64,000 nucleotides of DNA from Megaera_A sp965233855 (GTDB lineage Bacteria; Pseudomonadota; Alphaproteobacteria; Rickettsiales; Rickettsiaceae): positions 868,001 to 932,000 of the forward strand of contig OZ247586.1 of assembly GCA_965233855.1 (NCBI GenBank). Direction: 5' to 3'. Position numbers and translations under genes: made by a program. The notes under the pieces are model-generated. The model was not told the origin of the DNA. It was given only the letters and a program-made list of their open reading frames with translations, and ran no database searches. Below are positions 1 to 9,877 of this stretch, piece after piece (position 1 is the stretch's first letter; each line of letters begins with the position of its first letter).

Positions 1-858
1 CCCCCTATTTCCTCTGAGATCAAAAACTATATAATCCTCTTTTGCTAGTTCATTTTTTAAAGTAGATAACATTCCAGTAAAATAGACTGATTCTTGTCTA
101 TTTGGGAAAAAGCTTGGAATCTTAATCCAGACTCCATCAGAAACCGTTTCTACTTTAAAACCAATATTATATTCTGGTTGTTTCACTTTTTTTGCCGCAG
201 CAAGCCCAGCACCACCTAATTCCATATACTTTAAATCAAGATCAATAACTTGATCGTCTCTAGTTAATCTTATAGTTCTAGGAACTGGCTTAAACCTATT
301 ACCATCAACTATCAACGCATAAATACTTGCAGATTTTTTAGTCAAAATTGATTCATCACCGGCATAAAAAGGTAATAAATAATCTCTATAATACTCCGAA
401 ATATCTATACCATTTATGTGCGTTAATTTATCTCCGACATTTACATCTTTCAAATAATCTAAATCAGAATTTTTGTAAATTATCTTATGCCCATTTTTAG
501 TTAACTTACTTAGCAAGCCTGGATATTGCTCAGCTGGAAGAGGTATATAACCACGAATGCTTATGTGAGAATGGCTAAAACCATTAATATAGCATTTCAT
601 CGCATAGTAGCAATCATCTCTATCACCAAGTAGATCAATAAGCTTTAGCGTATCCTCATACCCTTTCACATACCAATCTTTAAAATCCTTATCATCTTTA
701 TTAGCATAAATTGCCGAATCTTCTTTCAAAGCATTTCGAATAAAATCAAGATCTGTTTTACACAACTCTTTATATATTTGAATTTCCGATTTCTCTTCAG
801 CAAAACTAGTGTTTGTAATGGAAAATAAAAAAAGTAAAACTATTCCTAGATATTTCAT
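1..858 (-). CDS. S41-family (C-terminal-processing type) peptidase, partial
   Basis: The first 286 codons are present and the gene runs off the left edge. The start is the ATG at 858, followed by a cleavable-looking signal peptide (hydrophobic core LGIVLLFLF, then SFA before EEKSE), so the protein is probably exported to the periplasm. A PDZ-like stretch reads VGDKLTHINGIDI around residues 143-155. The visible end has YIVFDLRGNRG, which matches the strand-plus-loop that in S41 proteases precedes the catalytic region. The catalytic Ser and Lys lie outside the window, so activity cannot be judged. The family cleaves proteins near their C-termini; the substrate here is unknown. Confidence 0.72.
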   Translation of the reverse strand, partial: MKYLGIVLLFLFSITNTSFAEEKSEIQIYKELCKTDLDFIRNALKEDSAIYANKDDKDFKDWYVKGYEDTLKLIDLLGDRDDCYYAMKCYINGFSHSHISIRGYIPLPAEQYPGLLSKLTKNGHKIIYKNSDLDYLKDVNVGDKLTHINGIDISEYYRDYLLPFYAGDESILTKKSASIYALIVDGNRFKPVPRTIRLTRDDQVIDLDLKYMELGGAGLAAAKKVKQPEYNIGFKVETVSDGVWIKIPSFFPNRQESVYFTGMLSTLKNELAKEDYIVFDLRGNRG

Positions 859-1020
859 AATCATTTAGCCAATTGATTTTCTATATTAAGAAAAAGTCTA
901 AAACTTTATATTGAAAATGGCAATGAAAAGCACCCTAGCAAAAGCCAAGATCTATAAAAATAATCTAAAATGCGTAAAAAAACACCAGATTATAAAATCA
1001 TATAGTTGAATCGATTAAAT

Positions 1021-2406
1021 CTACCTATCCTTTCTCATAAAGGATGGCAATTCTTGCACATCTGCTTTATCTTCATGAATAGAAGGAGGCATTATATCAT
1101 GACGATTATTTCGATCCTTTATTTCTTGCTGCGACGCATCATTAGCTTTCAAAGAATTCCACATACGTTTTAAAAGAGATTGTTGCTTAGTAGGTTTCGC
1201 CTTGCTCTCAGAGTTTATAGACTTCTCAAGAGCCGCTATTTGTTCTGACTGACTCCAATCCATCTGACGTGCAAGCTGCTCTAACTTTGCTTGAATCTCA
1301 GCTTCGCTCTCGGAGATTTTTTCTGCATATTCATTATATGAAGGTGGCTCATGACTATCTACTTCAATTCCATCAGATGCAACTGCATCTTCTATAATTT
1401 CTACTTCAGTATCTTCATTCCTAACAAAATCCATATCACTTTGTTCAATACCAGTAGCAACTACTGATACTCTAATAGCACCTTCTAATTCTGGATTAAA
1501 CGTTGAACCAAAGATAATATTTGCATCGCTATCACCCACTTCTTCTCTAATACGATTTGCAGCGCTATCTACTTCATACAAAGTCATATCCTTGCCACCA
1601 GTAATATTGATTAGAACCCCACAAGCTCCACACATTGAACTCTGATCCAAGAGTGGGTTTGCAATTGCCGCTTCAGCAGCTTTAATAGCTCGATCCTCTC
1701 CAGATCCTTCACCAGTTCCCATCATAGCTTTACCCTTCTCGCTCATTACTGTCTCAATATCAGCAAAATCAAGATTAACAAGTCCTGGAGAAGTAATTAG
1801 ATCCGTCACACCACGCACTCCTGCATGCAAAACTTCATCCGCCATCTCAAACGCTTCTTGAAACGTAGTATTCTCATTAGCTATTCTGAATAAATTTTGA
1901 TTTGGAATTACAATTAACGTATCAACATGTTTTTGTAGCTCTGCTAAACCTTGATCAGCCAACTTCATACGTTTTGCGCCTTCAAACAAAAAAGGTTTAG
2001 TAACAACACCAACTGTAAGTATACCAAGCTCTTTGGCAATTTTTGCTATCTCGGGTGATGCTCCAGTTCCTGTACCACCCCCCATGCCAGCTGTAATAAA
2101 CACCATATTGCTTCCTTCAAGATGAGAACGAATTTCACTTTCACTTTCGATAGCAGCTTCCTTACCGACATTAGGTGAAGCTCCAGCGCCAAGCCCTTTC
2201 GTTGACGCTGCACCTAATTGAATTTTATTTGAACTCTCCGAATGTTTTAAAGCTTGTGCGTCAGTATTTGCTACGACAAAATTAGCTCCTCTTAAACTTG
2301 CTTTTATCATGTTGTTAACAGCATTTCCACCTGCTCCTCCAACACCAAAAACTGTAATTATCGGTTTTAAAATAATATTTTCAGGAGCTTTAATATCTAA
2401 TCCCAT
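1021..2406 (-). CDS. ftsZ: Cell division GTPase FtsZ
   Basis: FtsZ polymerises at midcell into the Z-ring that recruits the division machinery. The tubulin/FtsZ GTP-binding signature GGGTGTG lies at residues 109-115, the N-terminal nucleotide loop GVGGAGGNAV at 21-30, and a T7-loop-like LVNLDFADI near 210. The GTPase core is followed by an acidic, low-complexity linker (about 320-440) and a conserved-type C-terminal peptide ending LPSFMRKDR, the part that binds membrane tethers in other bacteria. Length (461) is normal for alphaproteobacteria. No other division gene is adjacent, so it appears to be a single-gene unit. Confidence 0.97.
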   Translation of the reverse strand: MGLDIKAPENIILKPIITVFGVGGAGGNAVNNMIKASLRGANFVVANTDAQALKHSESSNKIQLGAASTKGLGAGASPNVGKEAAIESESEIRSHLEGSNMVFITAGMGGGTGTGASPEIAKIAKELGILTVGVVTKPFLFEGAKRMKLADQGLAELQKHVDTLIVIPNQNLFRIANENTTFQEAFEMADEVLHAGVRGVTDLITSPGLVNLDFADIETVMSEKGKAMMGTGEGSGEDRAIKAAEAAIANPLLDQSSMCGACGVLINITGGKDMTLYEVDSAANRIREEVGDSDANIIFGSTFNPELEGAIRVSVVATGIEQSDMDFVRNEDTEVEIIEDAVASDGIEVDSHEPPSYNEYAEKISESEAEIQAKLEQLARQMDWSQSEQIAALEKSINSESKAKPTKQQSLLKRMWNSLKANDASQQEIKDRNNRHDIMPPSIHEDKADVQELPSFMRKDR

Positions 2407-2774
2407 AGCTTGGTTTTCCTACTCTTCAAATTTTATAAATATAAATATTTAGAATTGATTCTCTATAATTCTTTATTCAAATCATGATATACGAGAATAT
2501 AAATACTATCAATTATATTTCCAAAATTCCTTGCAAATTATTCGTTTAATATCTCAACATATAACCATTAATTTTACTACAAACTCGTTTAACAACCCTT
2601 GGTAGTATAATATTCAGCTAAGTCTTGTGATTTACTTTGAAAATCAACGTCGATTTTAAACTTATAGTTGTATTTACTTTTTGTTAATTATTTTGTGGTT
2701 CAATTAATTTTACTAATTCAGGTTCATAGGTAATGAATCAATGATCATTAATATTAATGTGTTAACATAATTGT
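2407..2774. other. Intergenic region between divergent ftsZ and an unknown gene
   Basis: This 368-base, very AT-rich stretch lies between two divergently transcribed genes and should hold both promoters. No convincing -35/-10 pair, tRNA or longer open frame could be picked out by eye. A short imperfect palindrome (AAAATC, six-base loop, GATTTT) lies near 2638-2656. Confidence 0.4.
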
Positions 2775-3644
2775 ATGAAGCAATATCTAAAAGCTTTACA
2801 AGAATACGAAAAAAATAACAATAGGTTTGATTTGCTATGTCAATATATGGCATTAAAGAATTCGAATCTAGTAAAAAACTATAGGGATGGGGCTGTTAAT
2901 TTACCATCTTTCATGCTTATAAAGAAACTTCATACAAAATATTTTGAATTATCTAGCCAAGATGAGGAATTAAATAATTTGTTTCTAAACGCTATAGAGT
3001 GCTCCAAGTTATTCTACGCACGAACCATGACTTTAATTAAACTCTCAAACAACAAAGGTGAAAAAGGTGAAAATTTTGAACTTACATTTTCTAAAGAAGC
3101 GCAACCATTAGGACAGAGACTTATACATCTTTTAGTAAATATTAAATTTAGGATTAGAATAGTCCGATTAAAAAGACAATTCAAATCAAAGGACGAGTTT
3201 AGCCAAATTATTAGCAAATTATCAGTAATCACAAATCCTACAATATGCTGGGTAAATAATCTCATATATAGAGCGAGTTTAATTCAATTAACACACCGTA
3301 GACTAACAAAAAAACTATATCATGTTACAGTGATAACTGCGATAGTTGCTCTTATTTTGATAAACACGTTATTACCAGAACATTCTTCACTTTCTATTAT
3401 AATCGCGACAAATGCTCTTTTATGCTTAATCCTTGGCACTGCAGCTGTAATTATACATCCAGGAGGAGATTTTGGGAAAATAGATATATCTGGCAAAAAT
3501 ATTGTCGCTTATAAATATAGAGTATTCTTTAATAACCTTTCAAATAAGAAAATTCATAATATTTTTACCATGCAACACTCACATGAACCTAGACACATCC
3601 AAAGTCAAAGTATAGAATCTAGCAAATGGGAAAGCATAACTTAA
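2775..3644 (+). CDS. Unknown membrane protein with two C-terminal membrane segments
   Basis: I do not recognise this 289-residue protein. Residues 1-180 look cytoplasmic, helical and rich in Lys, Leu and Asn. Two hydrophobic segments follow at about 183-200 and 206-227, and a hydrophilic tail contains His and Ser clusters (HSHEPRHIQSQS). There is no signal peptide. The stop is 18 bases before the SURF1-like gene on the same strand, so the two may be co-transcribed, which gives weak support for a membrane-linked role. Codon use matches the neighbours, so it is probably a real gene. Confidence 0.6.
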   Translation: MKQYLKALQEYEKNNNRFDLLCQYMALKNSNLVKNYRDGAVNLPSFMLIKKLHTKYFELSSQDEELNNLFLNAIECSKLFYARTMTLIKLSNNKGEKGENFELTFSKEAQPLGQRLIHLLVNIKFRIRIVRLKRQFKSKDEFSQIISKLSVITNPTICWVNNLIYRASLIQLTHRRLTKKLYHVTVITAIVALILINTLLPEHSSLSIIIATNALLCLILGTAAVIIHPGGDFGKIDISGKNIVAYKYRVFFNNLSNKKIHNIFTMQHSHEPRHIQSQSIESSKWESIT

Positions 3645-3662
3645 AACTAGAGCAACAGATTC

Positions 3663-4379
3663 ATGCATAAAAAAATCCAACTATTTGGTCAAAAATTTGA
3701 GCTAATTCCTTTTATTTTCGTACTTATTTCCTGCGTAATATTAGTTTCTCTAGGTAATTGGCAACTACAGCGCCTATCACAAAAAAAGAACTTCATTGAA
3801 ACAATTGAAACCAATATTCAGAACCCTCCTATAATTATCAATAAAGTTGATGGTAACATAGAATATTATTCAAAGATTGAGATAGAAGGTGAATTTATAA
3901 AAAACAAAGATATTTTTCTATATGGCAGAAGATCCGCCTCACCTGAAAAAGATGGATACTATCTTCTCTCCCCTTTTAAAACTAAAAATGGCGATGTTGT
4001 TCTTATATCAAGAGGATGGATACCTCAAAGCTCTAAAGATAATTTTGACAAATATTCCTCATCACCTGAAACCATAAAAATTATAGGTATCACATTACCT
4101 CACGAACAAAAAAACTTTTTTGTTCCGGAAAACGACAGAAAACAAAATATCTGGTTTAATATTGACCTATTCATGGCAAAAGAAACACTTGGTATAAATG
4201 TAACCAATTTCTATCTAATGCAAATTAATAGCACTGACTTGCCGGCAGGAGGCAAAGCTCTTACGACCACTCATCTAAACAAAGTTCGAAACGACCACAT
4301 GGAGTATGCAATAACTTGGTATAGCCTTGGATTTTGCCTTTTAATCCTATTTTTTATTTATGGTAGAAAAAAAGACTAA
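3663..4379 (+). CDS. surf1: SURF1-family cytochrome oxidase assembly protein
   Basis: SURF1 proteins help assemble the haem a/a3 centre of cytochrome c oxidase in the inner membrane. The hallmarks are visible: an N-terminal membrane segment (about 15-31) followed at once by LGNWQLQRL (30-38), a periplasmic domain with RGWIP, and a second membrane segment close to the C-terminus (about 214-232) after ITWYSLGF. Length (238) is typical. The gene follows an unknown membrane protein by 18 bases and converges on hdaA. It implies an aa3-type respiratory chain, whose other parts are not in this window. Confidence 0.92.
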   Translation: MHKKIQLFGQKFELIPFIFVLISCVILVSLGNWQLQRLSQKKNFIETIETNIQNPPIIINKVDGNIEYYSKIEIEGEFIKNKDIFLYGRRSASPEKDGYYLLSPFKTKNGDVVLISRGWIPQSSKDNFDKYSSSPETIKIIGITLPHEQKNFFVPENDRKQNIWFNIDLFMAKETLGINVTNFYLMQINSTDLPAGGKALTTTHLNKVRNDHMEYAITWYSLGFCLLILFFIYGRKKD

Positions 4380-4462
4380 ACACAAAAAATAATACAAATT
4401 ACAGTTGAGCAAAGCAAATCAATTAGTAACGATTTAGCATTAAAAAACAGAACTTAGTAATA

Positions 4463-5116
4463 TTATAACTCGAGAGCGACTTTGACCAATGGAACCGTTA
4501 TTTTTCGTTTGTTTGCCATAGCAAAATCATTAATTATTTTAACAGATTCAACTACTGAAGGGAATTCACGCGGAAGTACTTTAATCAAAAAACTAACTAC
4601 TTCATTATTAATTACAACAGAATAGTTAGAAAACAACTTAAATATTAGCATTTTCATCATCTCGTCGTCTGGCTGTTCAATTTTTATGAGATTTACAGAC
4701 CTTATTCTTGACAGCAAATCCGGCAACTTTACTTTCGGAATAAATTCACAAGTAATAAGTAAATATTTATTATTCTCTGCAATTAAATTAAACATATGCA
4801 AAAGCTTTTCTTCGCTCCAACTAGCATCAAAATCTTCAATAATAAAGGCCTCATGATGCGAGAGAATATTTTCAGTAACCTCATGCATTTTCTTAATAAA
4901 CAAAGCACCAGACTTTGCCGACCATTTTTTAGACAAAAAAGTTTTCCCTGAAGCTTTTGGCCCTTGAATAATTAAAGATCTCGGATATGGATCAACACCC
5001 CAAGAATTTGGCCAATCACTAATTGCCCTATATGCTAATGCATTTGAACTAGACTCAATGAATTCTCCAAGATCATAAGCATCGCTGCTAACAAATGAAA
5101 ATGCTGTTTGTTGCAT
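4463..5116 (-). CDS. hdaA: HdaA/Hda-like DnaA-related ATPase
   Basis: This is a short AAA+ protein related to DnaA domain III but lacking the DNA-binding domain IV. It has a Walker A motif GPKASGKT (52-59) and a Walker B-type FIIEDFD (91-97). Hda proteins act with the beta clamp to stimulate ATP hydrolysis by DnaA and prevent re-initiation; in alphaproteobacteria HdaA does this. The N-terminal QQTAFSF resembles the clamp-binding peptide of that family. The start is 16 bases after the end of the PerM-like gene, on the same strand, so the pair is probably one transcript. Confidence 0.85.
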   Translation of the reverse strand: MQQTAFSFVSSDAYDLGEFIESSSNALAYRAISDWPNSWGVDPYPRSLIIQGPKASGKTFLSKKWSAKSGALFIKKMHEVTENILSHHEAFIIEDFDASWSEEKLLHMFNLIAENNKYLLITCEFIPKVKLPDLLSRIRSVNLIKIEQPDDEMMKMLIFKLFSNYSVVINNEVVSFLIKVLPREFPSVVESVKIINDFAMANKRKITVPLVKVALEL

Positions 5117-5131
5117 AGAATTATAAGCTTT

Positions 5132-6175
5132 TTAATTTTTATACATATTACTGGATTTATAATAATCAATCCCATGCGAAAGCAATACTTTTACTACACC
5201 AGCAATTGGAATAGCAAAAACTATTCCTACAAAACCAAAAACACTTCCTGCAGCAAATACCGAAAAAATAATCCATACTGGATGAAGCCCAATTCTGTCA
5301 CCAATTATTTTAGGAGCTAAAATATACCCCTCTACTGAATGACCCACAACATATAAAACCACAACATAAAGCAGTTCAATCCCAGCGCCAAACGTAAAAT
5401 AACAACTAATAGTAACGAGCAAAACCGAAATCAACGCACCAATAAATGGTATTATTATTAAAAAGCCGGAAAGAATACCTAATAACAATGCTAAATCAAG
5501 ACCAATAAGATTTAATCCTAGTACATAATAAAATGCTAGCATCATACAAATATTTAACTGCCCTCTAATATACGCAGATAATAATTCATTTATAGACGTA
5601 AAAATCTCTCTAACTTTACTTTTTCCTCTCATAGGCAAAACCGATTCAATACTACTGACGATTTGAGGCCAGTCTCTGAGGAAATAATATAGTATAATTG
5701 GAACTAGAGCTACTATTGTAAAGAAATTAATTGTAGCCAACGTATATTGCCAAATATGATTTGCAAAACTTGCAAATATTGAAAATGCGCTATTTACAAA
5801 ACTATGCGCTGACTCTGTAACTTTATTAGCAAGATCAGGATTAATCTCATTTAATTTTTCAGACCAAACAGAGATACCAATCTCAAAATTACTTTTATAT
5901 TGTGGAATCTTACCCACAAAAACAGCTATCTGCTGATAAATAATCGGCACAATGAGTACTATGATTGCCACAAAACCGCTTAAGAACATAGTAAAAACAC
6001 CTAGTGTCACCAAACCTCTTGGCCATCTAAATCGCCTACAATTATTTTCAATTACAGGCTGAAGTAAGTATGCAAATACGAATGCAACCATAAAAGGAAC
6101 TAGTGTATCTGACACAAGACATGTAAACCCACCTGCAATCAATAATACTACTCCCCAAAAAGCTAATCTATTCAT
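5132..6175 (-). CDS. AI-2E/PerM-family inner membrane transporter
   Basis: This 347-residue multi-pass protein has about eight hydrophobic segments: a pair at residues 5-35, one near 60-85, and a C-terminal group from about 150 on. A hydrophilic section at 90-140 is the typical position of the family's extramembrane domain. The signatures LIPFIGALIS-like (here IIPFIGALIS) and GHSVEGYILAPKIIGDRIGLHP are characteristic of the AI-2E transporter/PerM family. The transported substrate is not known and the family name does not show autoinducer export here. It lies upstream of hdaA with 15 bases between them. Confidence 0.9.
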   Translation of the reverse strand: MNRLAFWGVVLLIAGGFTCLVSDTLVPFMVAFVFAYLLQPVIENNCRRFRWPRGLVTLGVFTMFLSGFVAIIVLIVPIIYQQIAVFVGKIPQYKSNFEIGISVWSEKLNEINPDLANKVTESAHSFVNSAFSIFASFANHIWQYTLATINFFTIVALVPIILYYFLRDWPQIVSSIESVLPMRGKSKVREIFTSINELLSAYIRGQLNICMMLAFYYVLGLNLIGLDLALLLGILSGFLIIIPFIGALISVLLVTISCYFTFGAGIELLYVVVLYVVGHSVEGYILAPKIIGDRIGLHPVWIIFSVFAAGSVFGFVGIVFAIPIAGVVKVLLSHGIDYYKSSNMYKN

Positions 6176-6389
6176 ATAACAAAAACCAATCTTCTATATC
6201 TAATACAAAAAATTATATATACATATAGTATATTTGTAAATCAAAGCCATCTACTCCAAGCTGAGTTTTTAAAAATCTCCAATATAATTACTGCCATTAC
6301 AACTTCTACAATAATTTATTAATAAAGAAGCAAACTATTACTACTTTTTTTTACTTTCTAAAGCATACTGATACTAGAGATATAAAATA

Positions 6390-7301
6390 ATGATGGTAAG
6401 TATAATGCGAGCATATATAAGAATATTTTTCTGCGCACTTCTCATTTATGCTATCTCTATTGCGACTACATTCAACCAACCAAGAAAACTTGATCTAGAA
6501 GATATTATATTTGATAGCACTGAATTTACATTTAACGATCTTAATGGTGAATCAAATTTTTATTCAGTCTCTCCAGAAACAATAAATTCTGTTTTTAAAA
6601 AGTTAAATGATAATGATATAGAAATACTATCATCAATCATTAAAGATGAAAAACAAAATTGGGGACCAATAAATTATAAAATAATAAATTTTTCAAATTC
6701 ACTATTTGGAACAACCTCTAACTCCCTCTCAAGATTAAACGATTCAGCAAAATTTGCAGTTTATTATACAAGCATAATGTTATTAAAAAAGTTTGGCGAC
6801 AAAGGAGTAAAAGAATTATCAAAACTCATTTTTCAAGAACAAAATTCATCAGCAAGAGCCACTATTTTAGAAATACTACAAAGCAAATCTACCTCTGAAG
6901 AATCTAAGAGTTCGTTTAAAAAAGAACTCCTATCAGAAATTGACAAAAGTGAAAAGTTTATTACAAAATTTCATACAAAATATTGCAAAGATTTTAGCAA
7001 AAAATGCTTAGTGCCATCTCTAGAAAAATGGTACATTGAAGGACAACTCACACCAGATAATATACAAAAAAGAAGATTGGAATTTCGTAGATACAGAAAT
7101 AGCGATGAGGCCCAAATTTTTGAATATGCACGCAATTTCTTGCCAATTTTCCCAGAACTTAAAAATAGATTATGCAACAATCAAGAAGCTAACCGACTCA
7201 GAGGGTTATACTACAAAGAAAAATGGGAAACTGAATGTCTACAAAACACTTCATACAACAATAAAATACAAAGAACTATAAAAACAAATATTCTAAAATA
7301 A
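6390..7301 (+). CDS. Unknown protein with N-terminal membrane anchor or signal
   Basis: I do not recognise this 303-residue protein. It starts with a hydrophobic stretch (residues about 7-27, IRIFFCALLIYAISIATTF) that could be a signal peptide or anchor, followed by an acidic then Lys-rich, mostly helical body. The middle (about 125-170) looks like short helical repeats (KFGDKGVKELSKLIF, then ARATILEILQSK), reminiscent of HEAT-type pairs, but I cannot assign a family. The first of three closely spaced ATG codons was kept; the third (6405) is possible. It converges on the next gene with only 13 bases between stops. Confidence 0.6.
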   Translation: MMVSIMRAYIRIFFCALLIYAISIATTFNQPRKLDLEDIIFDSTEFTFNDLNGESNFYSVSPETINSVFKKLNDNDIEILSSIIKDEKQNWGPINYKIINFSNSLFGTTSNSLSRLNDSAKFAVYYTSIMLLKKFGDKGVKELSKLIFQEQNSSARATILEILQSKSTSEESKSSFKKELLSEIDKSEKFITKFHTKYCKDFSKKCLVPSLEKWYIEGQLTPDNIQKRRLEFRRYRNSDEAQIFEYARNFLPIFPELKNRLCNNQEANRLRGLYYKEKWETECLQNTSYNNKIQRTIKTNILK

Positions 7302-7314
7302 ATTGATGGAGAAG

Positions 7315-8481
7315 TTAACCACCTTTCTTTACATCAATCAAATTGTATAAATTACCATGAATTTTATAGCTTAAACCGTTTAAATACAGACCTTCAGCTA
7401 ATTCATACTCACTCACTTTAGTGTAAATCAGTATTTTATATCTAGTATTATAATCATGCTCAATTGCAAAACTATCTATCTGATTAACCATCTCCAATTT
7501 TGAAACAACAAGATCCAATTCCTCTTGATCAAACACATCAAAATTCATAATAATAGGTTTTTGTTCGTCTTCATCGATAAAAATATGCCCATCATCAACA
7601 TCATCTTCCGGCATATTTAATCTTAGCACACCATAATCATCTATGATCTTATCAATAACTAAATCAACAATATACGGAATATCTTCCCACGAACTTAAGT
7701 CATATTCTTCTTCAATTAGTTCTGCTTCTGTACTAAATGGAGTCCAAACATATTTTTTAACATGCAAAATACTCTCGCCAGTTCTTCTATTCGTAAAGAA
7801 CTCAGCAGTAATTATCATTATATTTTTAAATAACTTGTTATGTAATATGTCGACAAAATCCTCATACTTCAAACTCATTAAATTTTCAGGCGTAATTTTT
7901 TGAGACAAGAATAAATTCTTTTCTGGATAATATATTTTGTGAGTATCTAAAATCTGTCTAGATTCATTCCAAAAATTATTCCATCTTTTATCATCTTCCC
8001 ATACATTTAAAACTTTCCTCTGTTTAAAAACTGGAAATACTACAAATTCATAAAATAAGTCATTAATCTTCGAGTCTCCATGCTCTAAAAGAAGACTATA
8101 TAATTTTCCTTTATCATATTCATAAGTTACTGTTGCGTTGTATTTCTCAAGTAGACTAATTTCATTGAGGATTACTTTGGGAGTAAATGCGGATTTTAAA
8201 TCATGATATGGAATCTTACTCAACCCATCAGTTGGAATATTTAGTTTGTTAGCTAATAAGAATAGAGCTCTATTCATTCCATGCTCATGAGCCTTAATCT
8301 TGGCTTCATGTTTATTATTACCTGAAGCTTCAACATATATTTCTGAGATTTCATTAACAGCTGTTCCTGCACTTGCGATCGAGCTATACAGCGCTATAAA
8401 AGAAAATACTATTAAAGTTACCATTAACAAAAATGATATGTCTGTCGTACAACTAGCACTAGTTTGTTTTCGATTTTTCAT
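7315..8481 (-). CDS. Exported protein resembling DUF2066 proteins
   Basis: The ATG at 8481 gives 388 residues; a TTG one codon earlier is possible. A hydrophobic segment at about 17-38 ends SSIASAG, a probable signal peptide. After it comes VEASGNNKHEAKIKAHEHGM, then a body that includes FPVFKQRKVLNVWEDDKRWNNFW. The layout (early residues like Ala-Ser-Gly with a helix, then a conserved-looking W-x-x-F-W segment) recalls the DUF2066 family of exported proteins, but this is a resemblance judged by eye. The C-terminal part is acidic (EDDVDDG). The gene ends close upstream of the convergent unknown gene and lies 10 bases downstream of grpE, probably in one transcript. Confidence 0.6.
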   Translation of the reverse strand: MKNRKQTSASCTTDISFLLMVTLIVFSFIALYSSIASAGTAVNEISEIYVEASGNNKHEAKIKAHEHGMNRALFLLANKLNIPTDGLSKIPYHDLKSAFTPKVILNEISLLEKYNATVTYEYDKGKLYSLLLEHGDSKINDLFYEFVVFPVFKQRKVLNVWEDDKRWNNFWNESRQILDTHKIYYPEKNLFLSQKITPENLMSLKYEDFVDILHNKLFKNIMIITAEFFTNRRTGESILHVKKYVWTPFSTEAELIEEEYDLSSWEDIPYIVDLVIDKIIDDYGVLRLNMPEDDVDDGHIFIDEDEQKPIIMNFDVFDQEELDLVVSKLEMVNQIDSFAIEHDYNTRYKILIYTKVSEYELAEGLYLNGLSYKIHGNLYNLIDVKKGG

Positions 8482-8491
8482 CAAAGATTAT

Positions 8492-9067
8492 CTATTTCTT
8501 ATTTGCCTTTGCAACGGTCACAGCAGCTGGACGAATCAACCTATCTTTGATTTTATATCCGACCTGCATAGTGTTTACTATACTACCTGTTCCATACTCT
8601 TCTGTCATTATTTGTGATATAGCATGGTGCATATTATAGTCAAATTTATCTCCCGACTGCGGCGCAATAGACTCTAGATGATGTTTTTGAAAAGCAGATT
8701 CAAGCTGCCCTTTTGTCATCTTAACGCCTTCTATAACATTTTTCATTTCATCATCAAGATTCTCTGGAAGATGCTCTAATGCCCTTTGCAGATTATCCAT
8801 CACAGGCATTAAGTCCTTAGTAAAGTCAAAAATTGCATATTCTCTAGCCTCTTCAACAAGTTTTGCTGAACGCGTACGAATATTTTCAGATTCAGCTAAT
8901 TGACGTAGCAGCTTATCCTGTAGAGTTTCAATTTGCTCATTCAAACCATCAATAACGCTTTGCACTTCTCCATTTTCTTTTTCCTCTAGCTCAACAATAT
9001 CTTCATCCAATCCATTATCTACTGAATCAACTTGTTTTTCTTTTTCAGTTTTTTGTTGTTTTTCCAT
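8492..9067 (-). CDS. grpE: Nucleotide exchange factor GrpE
   Basis: GrpE releases ADP from DnaK in the Hsp70 chaperone cycle. The protein has an acidic N-terminus (about 1-35), a long coiled coil with ENIRTRSAK and EYAIFDFTKDLMPVMDNLQRAL (split here for length), and a C-terminal beta domain with YNMHHAISQ and VGYKIKDRLIRPAAVTVAK, all diagnostic of the family. Length 191 is normal. It is divergent from rph with about 84 bases between starts, an arrangement also seen in Rickettsia. No sigma-32-type promoter was identified by eye. Confidence 0.96.
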   Translation of the reverse strand: MEKQQKTEKEKQVDSVDNGLDEDIVELEEKENGEVQSVIDGLNEQIETLQDKLLRQLAESENIRTRSAKLVEEAREYAIFDFTKDLMPVMDNLQRALEHLPENLDDEMKNVIEGVKMTKGQLESAFQKHHLESIAPQSGDKFDYNMHHAISQIMTEEYGTGSIVNTMQVGYKIKDRLIRPAAVTVAKANKK

Positions 9068-9151
9068 TTTAAATCTTTATCTTTCATTAGCAAAGCTCCA
9101 TTTGAATATAGTTATTCACTTTTATAATTCAAGATCAAAACAAAAAAATTT

Positions 9152-9871
9152 ATGCGCCCATCAAAAAGAAAACCAGAACAATTAAGAGAAATTTCAATAG
9201 AACCTAATGTTTTAAATCACTCAGAAGGATCATGCATGATAAAATTTGGCAACACTCATGTAATCTGCTCAGCTAGTATTGATGATTTCGTTCCTAGGTT
9301 TCTCAAAGGAAAAAATAGTGGGTGGGTAACTGCTGAATATGGTATGTTGCCAAGATCTACAAATCAACGCATGCGTAGAGAATCAACCAATGGAAAACAA
9401 GGTGGAAGAACTCTAGAAATACAAAGATTAATTGGTCGTTCGATGAGAGCAGCGATTGACTTACAAATGCTTGGAGAAAGACAAATACTTATCGATTGTG
9501 ATGTCATAAATGCTGATGGCGGGACAAGAACAGCAGCAATAACAGGAAGTTACGTTGCTCTGCACATGGCGATAAGAAACCTTATTGATAGAAAAATATT
9601 ACGCAAAAATCCATTAATTTCACAAATCTCAGCAATTTCGTGCGGAATTTATAAAGGAGAAGCTGTTGTAGATTTAGACTATGATGAAGATAGCTCAGCC
9701 GAAGTAGATGCAAATTTTGTTTTCAACCAAAAAGGAAATTTAATTGAAATCCAAGGCACTGGAGAAGAAGGGGACTTCACCACTGAGCAATTACTTCAAA
9801 TGCTAGAACTTGCTAAAAACGCTTCAAGTATATTATTCGCTGAGCAAAATAAAATTTTAATGGATTTTTAA
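9152..9871 (+). CDS. rph: Ribonuclease PH
   Basis: RNase PH is a phosphate-dependent 3' to 5' exoribonuclease that trims tRNA 3' ends. It begins MRPSKRKPEQLR, includes the active-site region GKQGGRTLEIQRLIGRS (about 82-98), and has DCDVINADGGTRTAAITG (near 117-134), the classic metal and phosphate-binding segment. Length 239 is standard and no residue appears missing. It converges on the thiolase gene with six bases between the stop codons. Confidence 0.97.
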   Translation: MRPSKRKPEQLREISIEPNVLNHSEGSCMIKFGNTHVICSASIDDFVPRFLKGKNSGWVTAEYGMLPRSTNQRMRRESTNGKQGGRTLEIQRLIGRSMRAAIDLQMLGERQILIDCDVINADGGTRTAAITGSYVALHMAIRNLIDRKILRKNPLISQISAISCGIYKGEAVVDLDYDEDSSAEVDANFVFNQKGNLIEIQGTGEEGDFTTEQLLQMLELAKNASSILFAEQNKILMDF

Positions 9872-9877
9872 CTTAAG